Shown in pieces: positions 14,369 to 24,963 of a stretch of 41,654 nt of DNA. Both the position numbers and the translations under genes were made by a program. The notes beneath the pieces were generated by a model. The model had not been told where the DNA came from and ran no database searches. It saw only the letters and a program-made list of their open reading frames with translations. The DNA is from Bacteroidota bacterium. GTDB lineage: Bacteria > Bacteroidota > Bacteroidia > Sphingobacteriales > Sphingobacteriaceae. The stretch spans positions 1 to 41,654 of the forward strand of contig JABDFM010000024.1 of NCBI GenBank assembly GCA_013286565.1, given 5' to 3'. Every line of letters starts with the position of its first letter. The stretch's first letter is position 1.

Positions 14369-14398
14369 TGCTTTAATAAAAATGCTAAGATAAGGATT

Positions 14399-14475
14399 GT
14401 GAATAGTGAATGGTGAATAACGAGTAGTTTTTTTGCTAAAACTTAAGCCAACTGCCTACTGATAACTGCAAACTA
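14399..14475. repeat. two heptamer arrays between dapA and the DUF5686 gene
   Basis: Units GTGAATA, GTGAATG, GTGAATA, ACGAGTA fill 14399-14426. A second array CCAACTG, CCTACTG, ATAACTG, CAAACTA fills 14448-14475, and its last unit contains the stop codon of the DUF5686 gene (14473-14475). Confidence 0.7.
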
Positions 14476-16923
14476 AAAATTAATTCCCAGCCTCACCCCG
14501 TTTTTAATATTACTACCGCTGTTGAACGAAGTGCCATACATGATCCTGAAATTGAGGTATTGCAGGCCGAAACCAAGCTCATAATAGTTTTTTAACTGAG
14601 GGGTGGAGAGGTAGTTGAAATCGACTATCTCCTGTAATTTCAGCTTGCGGATAAGAGGTATTTTATTGGTGATAAATCCTGAAAAATTATGTTCCAGGTG
14701 CGCTTCAATATATTCTGTATAGGTGCTGAAGCGATAGTAATCAAGCAATAGAAAGCTATTGATACCGCCGTTAGAAAAGAGTATCTCGCTACCAGTAAAT
14801 TGTTTGTAATCAGGGTAGTACAGGCTATTTGAATTGAGGAATTTGCCCGCGCCGATGTAAAATGAGCTGCGGCCATAAACACCCATGCTGATATCGGTTT
14901 TGGTGATATCGGCAGTTAGCAGGTCATAATTAACATCAGAGCCAAATATGTTTTTGATGCCTTTGGTATAAGTTAAGCCAATTGTTGGGTAAGCTGAAGG
15001 CAGGTAGCGTTTCCCGAAGGGATAGGTTTCATACTTATTGCTGAAATCATAAGTGGTGCGGAAAATGAATTTGAACGACTGATTTTCTGGGAATAGCGGG
15101 ATATCCTGTCCAGGTATCAAAGGATTATTTGAAGTAAACTGGTGATTATTCGGGCTGAAAAAACTGAAGTTGTTTGTATTGGGCAGCCATCTTCTGTCGG
15201 CCCATTCCAGTGTTGCGCTGGCCTGCCATCCACCAGTAATGCGGCCTGATAGTGTCGCGGCAGCAAATTTTTTCTGATATAATTTTTCATAATTCTCCCG
15301 CTCAAACAGCGTATAAATGGAGTTGATGAGCGGCGAAATAGGGTTGTGGTTGTTCAGATCTATCACATCCGATCCTCCCGCCAGGTTCAGGTAAAAATCT
15401 CCAACCGGCAGGGTTGCATTAGCATTGGCATCAAACAGGTGATCGGAAAAGCCATAACGTACCTTTGCACCAAAACCTACAAACTTACCCGAAGTAGTAT
15501 CAGCCCGTTTACGATAGGTAAAGCCATAATTAAGGGTTGGCCCCTCAACCGTATTAAATAAGACAGAAGTAATCAGCGGATCGAAATGGTAGTACTCCCT
15601 CTTGTAACGGTTGATGATATTAACCCCGGTGAGTAATAGGTTGGATGGTTTTATGGTATTGGTTGCTTTATCTAAGGAATCCAGGTAAGGTTTCGATTCG
15701 CGTTTTATAGCCAGTTTTTCCTTTTTCTGGTAATCATTGGTTTCCTCGTTGGTGAGTGGTATCGGCCTTTCTTTGTTCCAGAAGGCGGTATCATTTTTAT
15801 TTACCTTTTGGGGGATATGCAAAACCTCATTGAACTCGCGCTTTTTAAATACAGGGTTAAGATCATAATCCTTGTAAACCGATATAAAATAGCCCTTCAG
15901 CTTAAACCCTAACAAGCCACCTATGAATTCAAACTTATTGGATGCCTGCACCCATACCTTATCAACAGGCATAAATTGCTGATTGATCCTGACAGTATCA
16001 ACAAAATTGATGTTGGCCCTGCTGGTGATATATAGATCGAGCGCGTAAATATGCCAGCTTTCGTCCACTATATAAATATACCCGTCAAAGCATGGGTCAT
16101 GGTCGCGCCGTGGAGTAACCCTTATTTTATTGACCACCACGCCATTTTCTGTCGAGGTGCCCATCAATTTGTATTTGTAATAGAACAGGGCATTATCACA
16201 AACCGGCGACATCAGCGGCCGGTTGCTCAAACCCTGCCAGCTCTGGTAGTTATCATAAAAATTAACCTGTGCATCGCTGGCCCTGTTAAAGCTGAACATT
16301 TTGTTGCTTCCTGAGAACTTGGATGAAAGCATCTCCTCGTGCAGCTGACCGGGGTATTGATAGCTTACTTTGGATTCGGATTCCGACAAATAAATAATAC
16401 CCCTGCGGTTGGAATCCAGGCCGATTTCGCGCCCAAGCTGGTTAATATCGGCCCCCATGAATTTTTTTGGAGCGGCCAATAGTTTTTGTAAACCTTTGAT
16501 ATACACATAGGCAGTGTAAGCTTTTACCTCGCTTAAATGCGCTTTACGTTTTTTGATGGCCTTGCGTATGATGACGTAAGCAGGGTCTTCGCCTTTGGCG
16601 TTTATGCTGACATCCTTTAACTCATAAACTTCTGTTGAGAGGGTGACGTTAACTACCAGGCTGGTTTTAAGATCGATCTTCCGGCTTTCGGGACGATAAC
16701 CTAAGGCTTTGTATTGCACCTCATACTGACCCGGCTGCAGTTTTAGCAAATAATCACCCTCACTATTAGCCGAAGCCCCTTTTGTGGTGTTTTTGATGTA
16801 GATACTGGCAAAAGGAACGGGATTGCCTTTGTCGTCAGTTACTTTTCCGCTGAGGCTTACTTGCTGGGCAAAAGCACTAAAATAAACACCGAAAACAAGG
16901 ACAAAAAGTAAGGCAGGCTTCAT
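14473..16923 (-). CDS. DUF5686 outer-membrane protein with carboxypeptidase-like regulatory domain
   Basis: An 816-residue protein. A signal peptide (MKPALLFVLVFGVYFSAFAQ) is followed by a CarboxypepD_reg-like beta-sandwich at about residues 21-105 (VSLSGKVTDDKGNPVPFASI), then the DUF5686 region to the end. The C-terminal half alternates short polar and hydrophobic strands and ends in LGINF, a terminal aromatic residue as in outer-membrane beta-barrels. The ATG at 16923 is chosen over an upstream frame extension because it starts exactly at the signal peptide. It lies downstream of ligA in the same direction, separated by an inverted repeat. Function is not known; a surface or transport role is inferred. 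Confidence 0.88.
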   Translation of the reverse strand: MKPALLFVLVFGVYFSAFAQQVSLSGKVTDDKGNPVPFASIYIKNTTKGASANSEGDYLLKLQPGQYEVQYKALGYRPESRKIDLKTSLVVNVTLSTEVYELKDVSINAKGEDPAYVIIRKAIKKRKAHLSEVKAYTAYVYIKGLQKLLAAPKKFMGADINQLGREIGLDSNRRGIIYLSESESKVSYQYPGQLHEEMLSSKFSGSNKMFSFNRASDAQVNFYDNYQSWQGLSNRPLMSPVCDNALFYYKYKLMGTSTENGVVVNKIRVTPRRDHDPCFDGYIYIVDESWHIYALDLYITSRANINFVDTVRINQQFMPVDKVWVQASNKFEFIGGLLGFKLKGYFISVYKDYDLNPVFKKREFNEVLHIPQKVNKNDTAFWNKERPIPLTNEETNDYQKKEKLAIKRESKPYLDSLDKATNTIKPSNLLLTGVNIINRYKREYYHFDPLITSVLFNTVEGPTLNYGFTYRKRADTTSGKFVGFGAKVRYGFSDHLFDANANATLPVGDFYLNLAGGSDVIDLNNHNPISPLINSIYTLFERENYEKLYQKKFAAATLSGRITGGWQASATLEWADRRWLPNTNNFSFFSPNNHQFTSNNPLIPGQDIPLFPENQSFKFIFRTTYDFSNKYETYPFGKRYLPSAYPTIGLTYTKGIKNIFGSDVNYDLLTADITKTDISMGVYGRSSFYIGAGKFLNSNSLYYPDYKQFTGSEILFSNGGINSFLLLDYYRFSTYTEYIEAHLEHNFSGFITNKIPLIRKLKLQEIVDFNYLSTPQLKNYYELGFGLQYLNFRIMYGTSFNSGSNIKNGVRLGINF

Positions 16924-16999
16924 ATAGCAAAGGTTTATGCTAAGTTGTGCTTTATTTAACAAAGGTGGGAGGGGGATAGTGTTAATTATTGTTAAAGGT

Positions 17000-19196
<2,197 letters not shown>

Positions 19197-19241
19197 CTAA
19201 TGTTATTGGGTTTAAGTAAATCAGCCTTTACAAAATCCGCA

Positions 19242-19649
19242 TTAAAAATGATTCAGAAAATCAGACGCACTTAATATCTGAATGTTTTGAAACGGGTGTA
19301 GAACCAACAGGTCCTTATCCCCGGTGATGATACAGGCAGCGCCTGCCTCAATAGCCAACTCAAGAAATTTGTTATCATTTGGGTCGCGGCAAATATCAAT
19401 GTTGATAGAAACGCGAATAGGTTGACCTATCTTTTCAAAAGCAGCAATAGCCTGTAGTCGTTTCTCGCCTGAAATATATTTGTCGAATTTCGGACGTAAA
19501 AATGCTTCTGTGAATTCTGTAAAAGTGGAGTCCGAATAAACAGTTATTCCTATTTCACGTGCCTTGTCATAAGCTTTACGGTTGGTTGAACTGGGTGAAA
19601 GATTGGCACTGATCAAACTATTGGTATCAAAAACAAATATTTTAATCAT
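19242..19649 (-). CDS. PIN-domain toxin of a type II toxin-antitoxin pair
   Basis: A 135-residue PIN nuclease of the COG1569 kind. Acidic active-site residues are D8 (FVFDTNSLISA), E45 or E48 (FTEFTEAF), D89/D92 (CRDPNDNKFLELA) and D111/D113 (ITGDKDLL). Such proteins are metal-dependent RNases neutralised by a co-expressed antitoxin. Its ATG overlaps the antitoxin stop codon by 8 bases (19642-19649), so translation is coupled. All key acidic residues are present, so it is probably active. RNA target unknown. Confidence 0.9.
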   Translation of the reverse strand: MIKIFVFDTNSLISANLSPSSTNRKAYDKAREIGITVYSDSTFTEFTEAFLRPKFDKYISGEKRLQAIAAFEKIGQPIRVSINIDICRDPNDNKFLELAIEAGAACIITGDKDLLVLHPFQNIQILSASDFLNHF

Positions 19650-19872
19650 CAGATGCCAATAGTGATTCTAATACCTCCGGGGTAAGCCCATTTTTTACGG
19701 CTTCATTACCATTATCATCCAATAATTTAGAGTAATCAGCGAACGTAGCATCATTAACAGCTTTTTTCACCATCAGGCTTACCGCCTGGTCAAATAATCG
19801 CTTGCTTTCCTTATCAAAACTCTTATAAATTTTGCCTACCGAATCATCAACTTCTAATACAATCTGTTTCAT
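19642..19872 (-). CDS. antitoxin partner of the PIN-domain toxin
   Basis: A 76-residue acidic protein (MKQIVLEVDDSVGKIYKSFD...) with a short beta strand and helices in the N-terminal half and an acidic tail ending LLASDD. The position immediately upstream, the 8-base overlap with the toxin gene, and its size and charge support the antitoxin role. The N-terminal half probably binds DNA and the C-terminal tail the toxin. An inverted repeat at 19920-19934 beside its -7 box is a plausible autoregulatory operator. Confidence 0.85.
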   Translation of the reverse strand: MKQIVLEVDDSVGKIYKSFDKESKRLFDQAVSLMVKKAVNDATFADYSKLLDDNGNEAVKNGLTPEVLESLLASDD

Positions 19873-19902
19873 TTATCGTCTAACTATCGTTTGCTTTCCT
19901 AA

Positions 19903-19961
19903 CAAATTTACAAAATTTTATACAAAGGTTGTATCATGCAATATTCAAATTCGGCATGATA
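19903..19961 (-). promoter_or_regulatory. promoter and dyad operator candidates of the PIN toxin-antitoxin operon
   Basis: On the minus strand TAAATTTG (19903-19910) is a perfect -7 box 30 bases before the antitoxin start. Upstream of it ATACAA/TTGTAT form a 6-bp dyad with 3-base centre (19920-19934). A second dyad TATCATGC/GCATGATA (19932-19939 and 19954-19961) has a 14-base centre. The -33 region falls inside the first dyad. Confidence 0.55.
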
Positions 19962-20062
19962 ATTCATTGATTTTTTAAAACCGATTACATTTTTTATCGC
20001 CGGTTAAACCAAACCTTTATTTGGCAATCTTAGTTATAAATAAGACCAATAAATTATTTACC

Positions 20063-20365
20063 ATGAAAAAGATCACCAGATTATTATTTTTAGCAGGGGC
20101 AGTAACCCTGTTTGCTGTTAATACCGGCAAAGCCCAGGAAATTGTATTAAGGGCAAGGCTACATGCACCTGTTGTTGCAGTACGCCCACCCGCACCATCA
20201 CCCCGCCATGTGTGGATAGGCGAGGAATGGACTCCAAGCGGCGGTACGTATGTGTACAAAGGCGGATACTGGGCCGAACCCCCACGTCCACATGCAAGAT
20301 GGATATCCGGTCATTGGCGTCAAACACCACGCGGGTGGGTTTGGAGACCAGGGCATTGGAGGTAG
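20063..20365 (+). CDS. secreted WXXGXW-repeat protein (PF12779-like)
   Basis: A 100-residue protein. A signal peptide (MKKITRLLFLAGAVTLFAVN, cleaved near GKAQ) is followed by a Pro/His/Trp/Arg-rich mature part with three related units: HVWIGEEWTPSGGTYVYKGG, then WISGHWRQTPRG and WVWRPGHWR. This is the YXWGXW/WXXGXW repeat pattern found in small periplasmic or outer-membrane-associated proteins, function unknown. The ATG at 20063 begins exactly at the signal peptide; an upstream frame extension to 20021 is rejected. The last codon is followed by heptamer repeats that share the stop codon, then a terminator. Confidence 0.85.
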   Translation: MKKITRLLFLAGAVTLFAVNTGKAQEIVLRARLHAPVVAVRPPAPSPRHVWIGEEWTPSGGTYVYKGGYWAEPPRPHARWISGHWRQTPRGWVWRPGHWR

Positions 20366-20399
20366 TGAGTGGTGAATAGTGAGTGGTGAATAGTGAATA
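20365..20399. repeat. heptamer tandem array at the WXXGXW stop codon
   Basis: Five contiguous 7-bp units GTGAGTG, GTGAATA, GTGAGTG, GTGAATA, GTGAATA. The first base is also the last base of the TAG stop codon (20363-20365). This is the cleanest array of the family in the window. Confidence 0.85.
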
Positions 20400-20425
20400 G
20401 GATTGATTTGTTTGCTGATTATTAT

Positions 20426-20457
20426 AGCGATGGGGATTGCCCTATCGCTTTTTTATT
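20426..20457 (+). terminator. intrinsic terminator after the WXXGXW gene
   Basis: AGCGATGGGG (20426-20435) pairs with CCCTATCGCT (20440-20449), with one G-T wobble, around ATTG. A run of T follows. Confidence 0.85.
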
Positions 20458-20512
20458 GTTTGAATCGTGATTATGAATGTTCGGAAGATTAAAAATAGTG
20501 ATGGGTAGTGCG

Positions 20513-20612
20513 ATTCCTTCCTTGGGGAAGGAGGAGGTAGGGGTAAGATAGTTTGCTAAACCCCTCCCTGCCACTTCACATTACAGCCGCACCCCTCCCA
20601 GGTGAGGGAATT
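20513..20612. repeat. interspersed inverted repeat (CCCCTCCC family)
   Basis: A G-rich left part (GGGGAAGGAGGAGGTAGGGG) and C-rich right parts (AACCCCTCCCTGCC and ACCCCTCCCAGGTGAGGGAA) can pair imperfectly. The outer ends are ATTCC and GGAAT. It lies between convergent genes and ends 9 bases from the DUF885 stop codon. From memory, the family is common in Sphingobacteriaceae intergenic regions. Confidence 0.65.
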
Positions 20613-20620
20613 AAAAAAAG

Positions 20621-22396
20621 TTAATGCTTCTCAGTGCCCGTTGTCTCTTTAGCCAGCATAGCGTCCCTGATCAATTTTACTGGGGCGCTGCCGTAGCTTA
20701 GGAATTTTTCGTTAAAATCTTTCAGCTTGTATTTGTCACCCATTTTCTTTTTCCATTCTTCGCGCAGGTCCATTATCTCCTTAAACCCGGTATAATAGCT
20801 GTCTAACTGAACGCTGGTTACGCTCACCCTTTTCCATTTACCCTCAGCTTCGGCCTGCTGCTGGAACGCCTCGTGGGTAAGCAGTGTAATAGCCTGCTGT
20901 TTCGGCATGTTCATACTATGCACGCTATAATCCAATATGGTGTTACATACCGAGCGCAGGTGCCATTTGTACCACATCAGCAGCATTTCGGGGCTGTTAT
21001 CGCCATAGCCATTATCAATCATCATTTGCTCGCTGTAAACGGCCCAGCCCTCTACCATAGCCCCATTGCCAAATATAGCCTTGATCAAACTGGGCGATTT
21101 ATTGGCATAAATTAACTGCACATAATGCCCCGGAATAGCCTCGTGGATGCTCAGTATCTGCAAAATGTATTGGTTGTATTCGCGCAGGTAACTCTCGGCC
21201 CTCTCCGGCGACCATCCAGCCAGGCTGCCCACGTTATAATAAGAGTTTCCTCCTTTATCATAAGGCCCCGGCGAACTCATGGAAGCACCGGCTACACCGG
21301 CCATATATCCGGGCTCTTTGCGCACTACCAGGGGTTTGGACGGATCCATGGTAAGCAAATCTTTTGATTTTACAAAAGCGGTTAGTATAGGTATTTGCTT
21401 TTCAATAGCTTCCTGGAACTCATCAGGAGCTACGTGCTTTGCAGACAGCGTATCGATCACCTGGCTAATCAGATCCAAACTATCAGCAGGCATGGGTTTA
21501 GTGCCAAAATATTTGGGCCAAAGCTGCTTGCTGAATTTGGTCATCTCGTGGTGCAGGTATTTTTTACGCTCCACGGCAGCATTGTATATCTGCTGAGCTG
21601 TTAATGACGACTGTATCTCAAACTTATACTTATCATCATACAACTCCTTGCCCAGCCTGAAACTGCGGGGATGATCATTCTTCAGGTTTTTGAGGTATTC
21701 TGTATATTCCTTTATCGCGTCAGCAGATAATTTGGCCCTGTCGAGCATTAGTTTTTTTTGCGTTTCGGGGATGTTTGTTTTTTTGAGGGAGTCGGCAAAA
21801 TCTTTTTCTATCACCCCAATACCGCCAAGGTGCTGTTCAATGGCGAGGTTGGTGAGTTCGACAACCGGGTTTTTGATCTGCTTTTCAGCCTCCTTATAAT
21901 AAGCCGGGATGAATGCCATTTTCTCATAGAAACTATTTAGGCGTTTAGCAAGTGGCTCATAATGTTCGTTCAGGATAGTGGCGAATGTGCCGATCACGTT
22001 ATAAGAGTTTGGGTCCCACTCGTAGTCTTTTAATGTCTGAATTTTCCATTGAATCTCTGCTAACTGATTCTGCATCATGGCAAAATCCATTTTGTTGGAC
22101 TCCAGGAAGTTATTGGGATTGAATTTACCCAGCGAGTCCATTTGCACTTTGGTAAAAGTGAGCAGTTTTTCCCTGGTTTGTTTGTTGGGGATAAGCAAAA
22201 GGCTGTCGTATTTATGATAACCAACGCTGGTGGCCCAATCGGGGTTTAGTTTCCATAATTCGTCCAGAAAATGAGCTTCGTACCTGTTAAACCCCGCATC
22301 ATCCAGGCTTGCCTGGTCAGGCACTACAGAACTATCTTTCTTGCAGGCGGTAAAGAAAAAAATGAAAAGGGCAAATGCTAATAATATTTTGATCAC
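20621..22396 (-). CDS. DUF885 family metallopeptidase-like lipoprotein
   Basis: A 591-residue protein beginning at a GTG codon. It has a type II signal peptide with lipobox FFTAC, so C18 is the likely lipidated residue. The DUF885 body is mostly helical and contains SIHEAIPGHYVQ (H418, E419, H424) and VEGWAVYSEQM (E449), the residues expected to bind zinc in this family; a further LTHEAFQQQ is near the C-terminus. The family is related to M32/M3-like peptidases and is often annotated as a putative carboxypeptidase. It is probably anchored to a membrane facing the periplasm. No ATG gives a better start than the GTG at 22396. Confidence 0.88.
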   Translation of the reverse strand: MIKILLAFALFIFFFTACKKDSSVVPDQASLDDAGFNRYEAHFLDELWKLNPDWATSVGYHKYDSLLLIPNKQTREKLLTFTKVQMDSLGKFNPNNFLESNKMDFAMMQNQLAEIQWKIQTLKDYEWDPNSYNVIGTFATILNEHYEPLAKRLNSFYEKMAFIPAYYKEAEKQIKNPVVELTNLAIEQHLGGIGVIEKDFADSLKKTNIPETQKKLMLDRAKLSADAIKEYTEYLKNLKNDHPRSFRLGKELYDDKYKFEIQSSLTAQQIYNAAVERKKYLHHEMTKFSKQLWPKYFGTKPMPADSLDLISQVIDTLSAKHVAPDEFQEAIEKQIPILTAFVKSKDLLTMDPSKPLVVRKEPGYMAGVAGASMSSPGPYDKGGNSYYNVGSLAGWSPERAESYLREYNQYILQILSIHEAIPGHYVQLIYANKSPSLIKAIFGNGAMVEGWAVYSEQMMIDNGYGDNSPEMLLMWYKWHLRSVCNTILDYSVHSMNMPKQQAITLLTHEAFQQQAEAEGKWKRVSVTSVQLDSYYTGFKEIMDLREEWKKKMGDKYKLKDFNEKFLSYGSAPVKLIRDAMLAKETTGTEKH

Positions 22397-22485
22397 AGGA
22401 CGTTGTTTTTAAATGGTTGGATAAACTTAAAACATTTTTAGGAAAACTGCTTCAATACCTTGCATATTTTATGCCAGGCAACGTG

Positions 22486-22506
22486 CCACAAGGCAGAGCC
22501 TTGCGG
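22486..22506. repeat. short hairpin CCACAAGGC/GCCTTGCGG
   Basis: Nine-base arms at 22486-22494 and 22498-22506 pair with one mismatch around AGA, and GTAG follows at 22506-22509. It lies in the 139-bp gap upstream of the DUF885 gene. Hairpins with a GTAG foot resemble bacterial REP sequences; this is only a resemblance. Confidence 0.45.
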
Positions 22507-22535
22507 TAGCGGGCGCTGTAGTGAAGTGTTATTTA

Positions 22536-22721
22536 CTAATTTCTCTTTAAGTTGAAATTTTTTAATATCGGATCTATTGATTCATCAGTAAGATCAACTT
22601 CTTTAAGTATGGCTACCATCCCTTCAACATCTTTTTCTTTTTCAGCTTTATAAAAAGCTACGTCCAGATTAGCCATAAATAAGCGTTCGTTTACTGTCAT
22701 CCCTTTATATTTGTCATTCAT
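22536..22721 (-). CDS. small conserved hypothetical protein, 61 residues
   Basis: Sequence MNDKYKGMTVNERLFMANLD followed by two charged helices (FYKAEKEKDVEGMVAILKEV and DESIDPILKNFNL). There is no signal or membrane span. I recall similar short proteins (NDKYKGMTVNERLY... type) in other Bacteroidota, where they occur singly with no known function. The ATG at 22721 is used rather than an in-frame TTG at 22733, which would overlap the previous gene. It begins 8 bases after the lectin lipoprotein stop codon, so the two are probably co-transcribed. Confidence 0.7.
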   Translation of the reverse strand: MNDKYKGMTVNERLFMANLDVAFYKAEKEKDVEGMVAILKEVDLTDESIDPILKNFNLKRN

Positions 22722-22729
22722 AGGTCTAA

Positions 22730-23323
22730 TCAATTGCCGGTAGGTATATTTCTGAGTACCCAGTGCTGTGCCAGCGAATCTACATAGGTTTGCTGGACAA
22801 TCGCATTTCCATTGGTTGTAAGACTACCACTGTTGGTGACGGCAAGGCCGCTTAATTTGTTAATGATCTTGTAGGACACTGAATCAGCTTTAGCTATCTG
22901 CCATAATTGACCGTCGGTAGCATAGCCGGTCCATTGGGATAATACAATACCCGAACCGGGTTCGCCCTGGTTATCCAGGAATTTGCTGCTGCCCAGGTTC
23001 ATGATCTTATAATACCCTGTTCCCTGGTCCAGTATTTTCCATTGTTGGTTTTTAAACCCGGTTGAGTCTCCCAAATAAGGGTTCTGGATAGCTATGGCCC
23101 CGTTAGTAGCATCATTATTTTCTATCTCCAATGCTTTGCCACTTTGTACGCATATGATCTTAAGCGTCTGTGAGTCCGTTCCGAAAACAGCGATGGTATC
23201 CTTGATAACAGATTTTTTAGATGCGGAGAGAGACGTTTTTTTACAGCTTTGAATCAGCAAACACGCTATCACACACAATAGTGATATTTTTATGGTGACA
23301 GCTATTTTGGAATTGGTATGCAT
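22730..23323 (-). CDS. ricin-type (RICIN/CBM13-like) lectin lipoprotein
   Basis: A 197-residue protein. The signal peptide has lipobox LLIQSC with C27 as lipidation site. From about residue 52 it forms one beta-trefoil domain with three repeats, each marked by a Q-x-W element: NQQWKI, GQLWQI and AQHWVL. Repeats carry typical spacers such as KFLDNQGEPGSGIVLSQW. It probably binds carbohydrate at the cell surface or in the periplasm. No catalytic domain is fused to it. Upstream lies a 297-bp gap occupied mostly by an inverted-repeat element. Confidence 0.88.
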   Translation of the reverse strand: MHTNSKIAVTIKISLLCVIACLLIQSCKKTSLSASKKSVIKDTIAVFGTDSQTLKIICVQSGKALEIENNDATNGAIAIQNPYLGDSTGFKNQQWKILDQGTGYYKIMNLGSSKFLDNQGEPGSGIVLSQWTGYATDGQLWQIAKADSVSYKIINKLSGLAVTNSGSLTTNGNAIVQQTYVDSLAQHWVLRNIPTGN

Positions 23324-23412
23324 TGTGAATAAGATAAGGCAGTATGATAAATATGACAGGTTTATAAATTATACGGGATTGGCGCGAATTAGTTCGCAGG
23401 GCCTCCGGTGCG

Positions 23413-23547
23413 GACTCACCCGGTCTTTGCTTCGCTCGACCACCCTCTCTCCGCTAAAGCGGAAAGAGGGTTTGTTTTTTTATCCCCTCTCTACAAAGTA
23501 GAGAGGGGTGACAATCCGCTGGATAGCGGAGAAAGCCGGGGTGAGTC
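23413..23547. repeat. 135-bp inverted-repeat element with three internal hairpins
   Basis: Ends are GACTCACCCGG (23413-23423) and CCGGGGTGAGTC (23536-23547). Inside are three successive hairpins: CCCTCTCTCCGCT with AGCGGAAAGAGGG (23443-23470), CCCCTCTCTAC with GTAGAGAGGGG (23484-23508, 11 perfect pairs) and TCCGCT with AGCGGA (23515-23530). A T run lies between the first two. It fills most of the gap between the lectin and hydrolase genes. Confidence 0.8.
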
Positions 23548-23620
23548 AACCCGGTATATACAAATTTACGAAACCTATTTCATCAAAGTACTGACACTGT
23601 TTTGTCAGTGGGCAGTTTGC

Positions 23621-24943
23621 TTAATTCACTTTCTTAATAAAATCAATAATGGCGGGCATCAATTCAGCCTTTAGCGGAAGATCGGGTTTGTTGTAGGTGG
23701 CTAAATTTTTGTCAGTGTCCTCTGGAGCCTCTTTTAAAACATGGTTCATACCCGGGATTATCACTAACGTGGCCTCAGATTTAGCTTTTTTCAATTTGTC
23801 GGCCTCAGCTACCTTAACCTGCAGATCGGTTGTGCCCTGTATAATTAATACGGGCATTTTTACAATTTTAATTACCCGTGTAGGAACATATTTGAACCAC
23901 GACATCAGATACTTTTGTATGCTGGGCCGGGCAATAAAATACAGAGCAGGGTCAATATTATCACTGGTTTTGCCTTTTTTTAAGCTATCGAGGAATGTTT
24001 TAAAGCCATCCTGTATAAACTGGGGCTTTGACTTCAGTTGTTCAGTAACTATTTTGTCGGCCTGTTCGGCGGCTCCTGATATGGATATAAAAGCTTTTAC
24101 AGGCTGATCATGTGATGCCAGCATACCTACTAATGATCCCTCGCTATGACCAAGAACGATCACTTTTGAGAACCGCTGATCGTCATTTAACATATTGATC
24201 ATGCCAATGGCATCATCAACATAATCGTCAAAACGCAGATCCGATTCCTTGCTATTTGGAGTTATGCTTTCACCAACCATTCTTTTATCATACCGCACAG
24301 AGGCGATTCCGTTTTTGCCTAAGCCTTCGGCTATCATTTTATAGGCATTGGTATATAAAACAGGTTTGCTGTTACAATCACGGTCCGTAGGGCCCGAACC
24401 GGCAATAATGATTACCACCGGTATTTTGCCCGAAACATCTTTAGGCATGGTTAACGTACCATGTATAGAGCCTGACAAAGTTTTTAAAACTATTGGCGAT
24501 TCAGTTACCGAAGGATCAATAGCTGAGGCAGTGGCTGGTGCCTGAACAGCCTGCGTTGAGGCAGTTGGCACTTCTGTGATCGGACGGAAATATAAGCCCG
24601 TCATTTTATCATCCTTATTCAGCGAGAAACTAAACGCGAGCGGTGAGTTTTGGAAATCAGCTTTGTAAATGGCAACCGGTATTTTGGGATCATAACTGGT
24701 GAATGATGCTTGCTGAATTGTACCCAACTGCGATCTGAATTGCACAACCATACCGCTGCACTGGTCGCGGGTCATAGCGGCTTTCATTTCGGGGCCAAAC
24801 ATTTTATAAATGCTGTCGGGCTGGTTGTTATTATAAAACAGTTTGAATTTATCAGCAACAGTATGATAGTTAGCGGGCTCTGTTTGCGCATTTGCCCTGA
24901 TCGTGAAGCATACGACCAGCAATAAAAAAATTATTTTTCTCAT
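23621..24943 (-). CDS. alpha/beta hydrolase with N-terminal DUF3887-like domain
   Basis: A 440-residue secreted protein. The signal peptide MRKIIFLLLVVCFTIRANAQ is followed by a DUF3887-like domain at about residues 25-120, a Thr/Ala/Pro linker (125-145) and an alpha/beta hydrolase domain at 150-440. The triad is S268 (VLGHSEGS), D373 (QGTTDLQV) and H401 (GMNHVLKE). The oxyanion-type loop IIAGSGPTDRD is at 179-189. This architecture is common in Bacteroidota secreted esterases or acyl-peptidase-like hydrolases; the substrate is unknown. A perfect -7 box lies 20 bases before the start. Confidence 0.9.
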   Translation of the reverse strand: MRKIIFLLLVVCFTIRANAQTEPANYHTVADKFKLFYNNNQPDSIYKMFGPEMKAAMTRDQCSGMVVQFRSQLGTIQQASFTSYDPKIPVAIYKADFQNSPLAFSFSLNKDDKMTGLYFRPITEVPTASTQAVQAPATASAIDPSVTESPIVLKTLSGSIHGTLTMPKDVSGKIPVVIIIAGSGPTDRDCNSKPVLYTNAYKMIAEGLGKNGIASVRYDKRMVGESITPNSKESDLRFDDYVDDAIGMINMLNDDQRFSKVIVLGHSEGSLVGMLASHDQPVKAFISISGAAEQADKIVTEQLKSKPQFIQDGFKTFLDSLKKGKTSDNIDPALYFIARPSIQKYLMSWFKYVPTRVIKIVKMPVLIIQGTTDLQVKVAEADKLKKAKSEATLVIIPGMNHVLKEAPEDTDKNLATYNKPDLPLKAELMPAIIDFIKKVN

Positions 24944-24963
24944 TTTATAAATAATCGGGGAAG

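Noticed and set aside
14399..14475. CRISPR-like array
   Set aside because: The units are 7 bp, contiguous and degenerate with no spacers; no cas genes are present.
15117..16314. Several open frames opposite or out of frame within the DUF5686 gene
   Set aside because: They are shadows of a long coding gene, with no signal peptide, family motif or plausible start.
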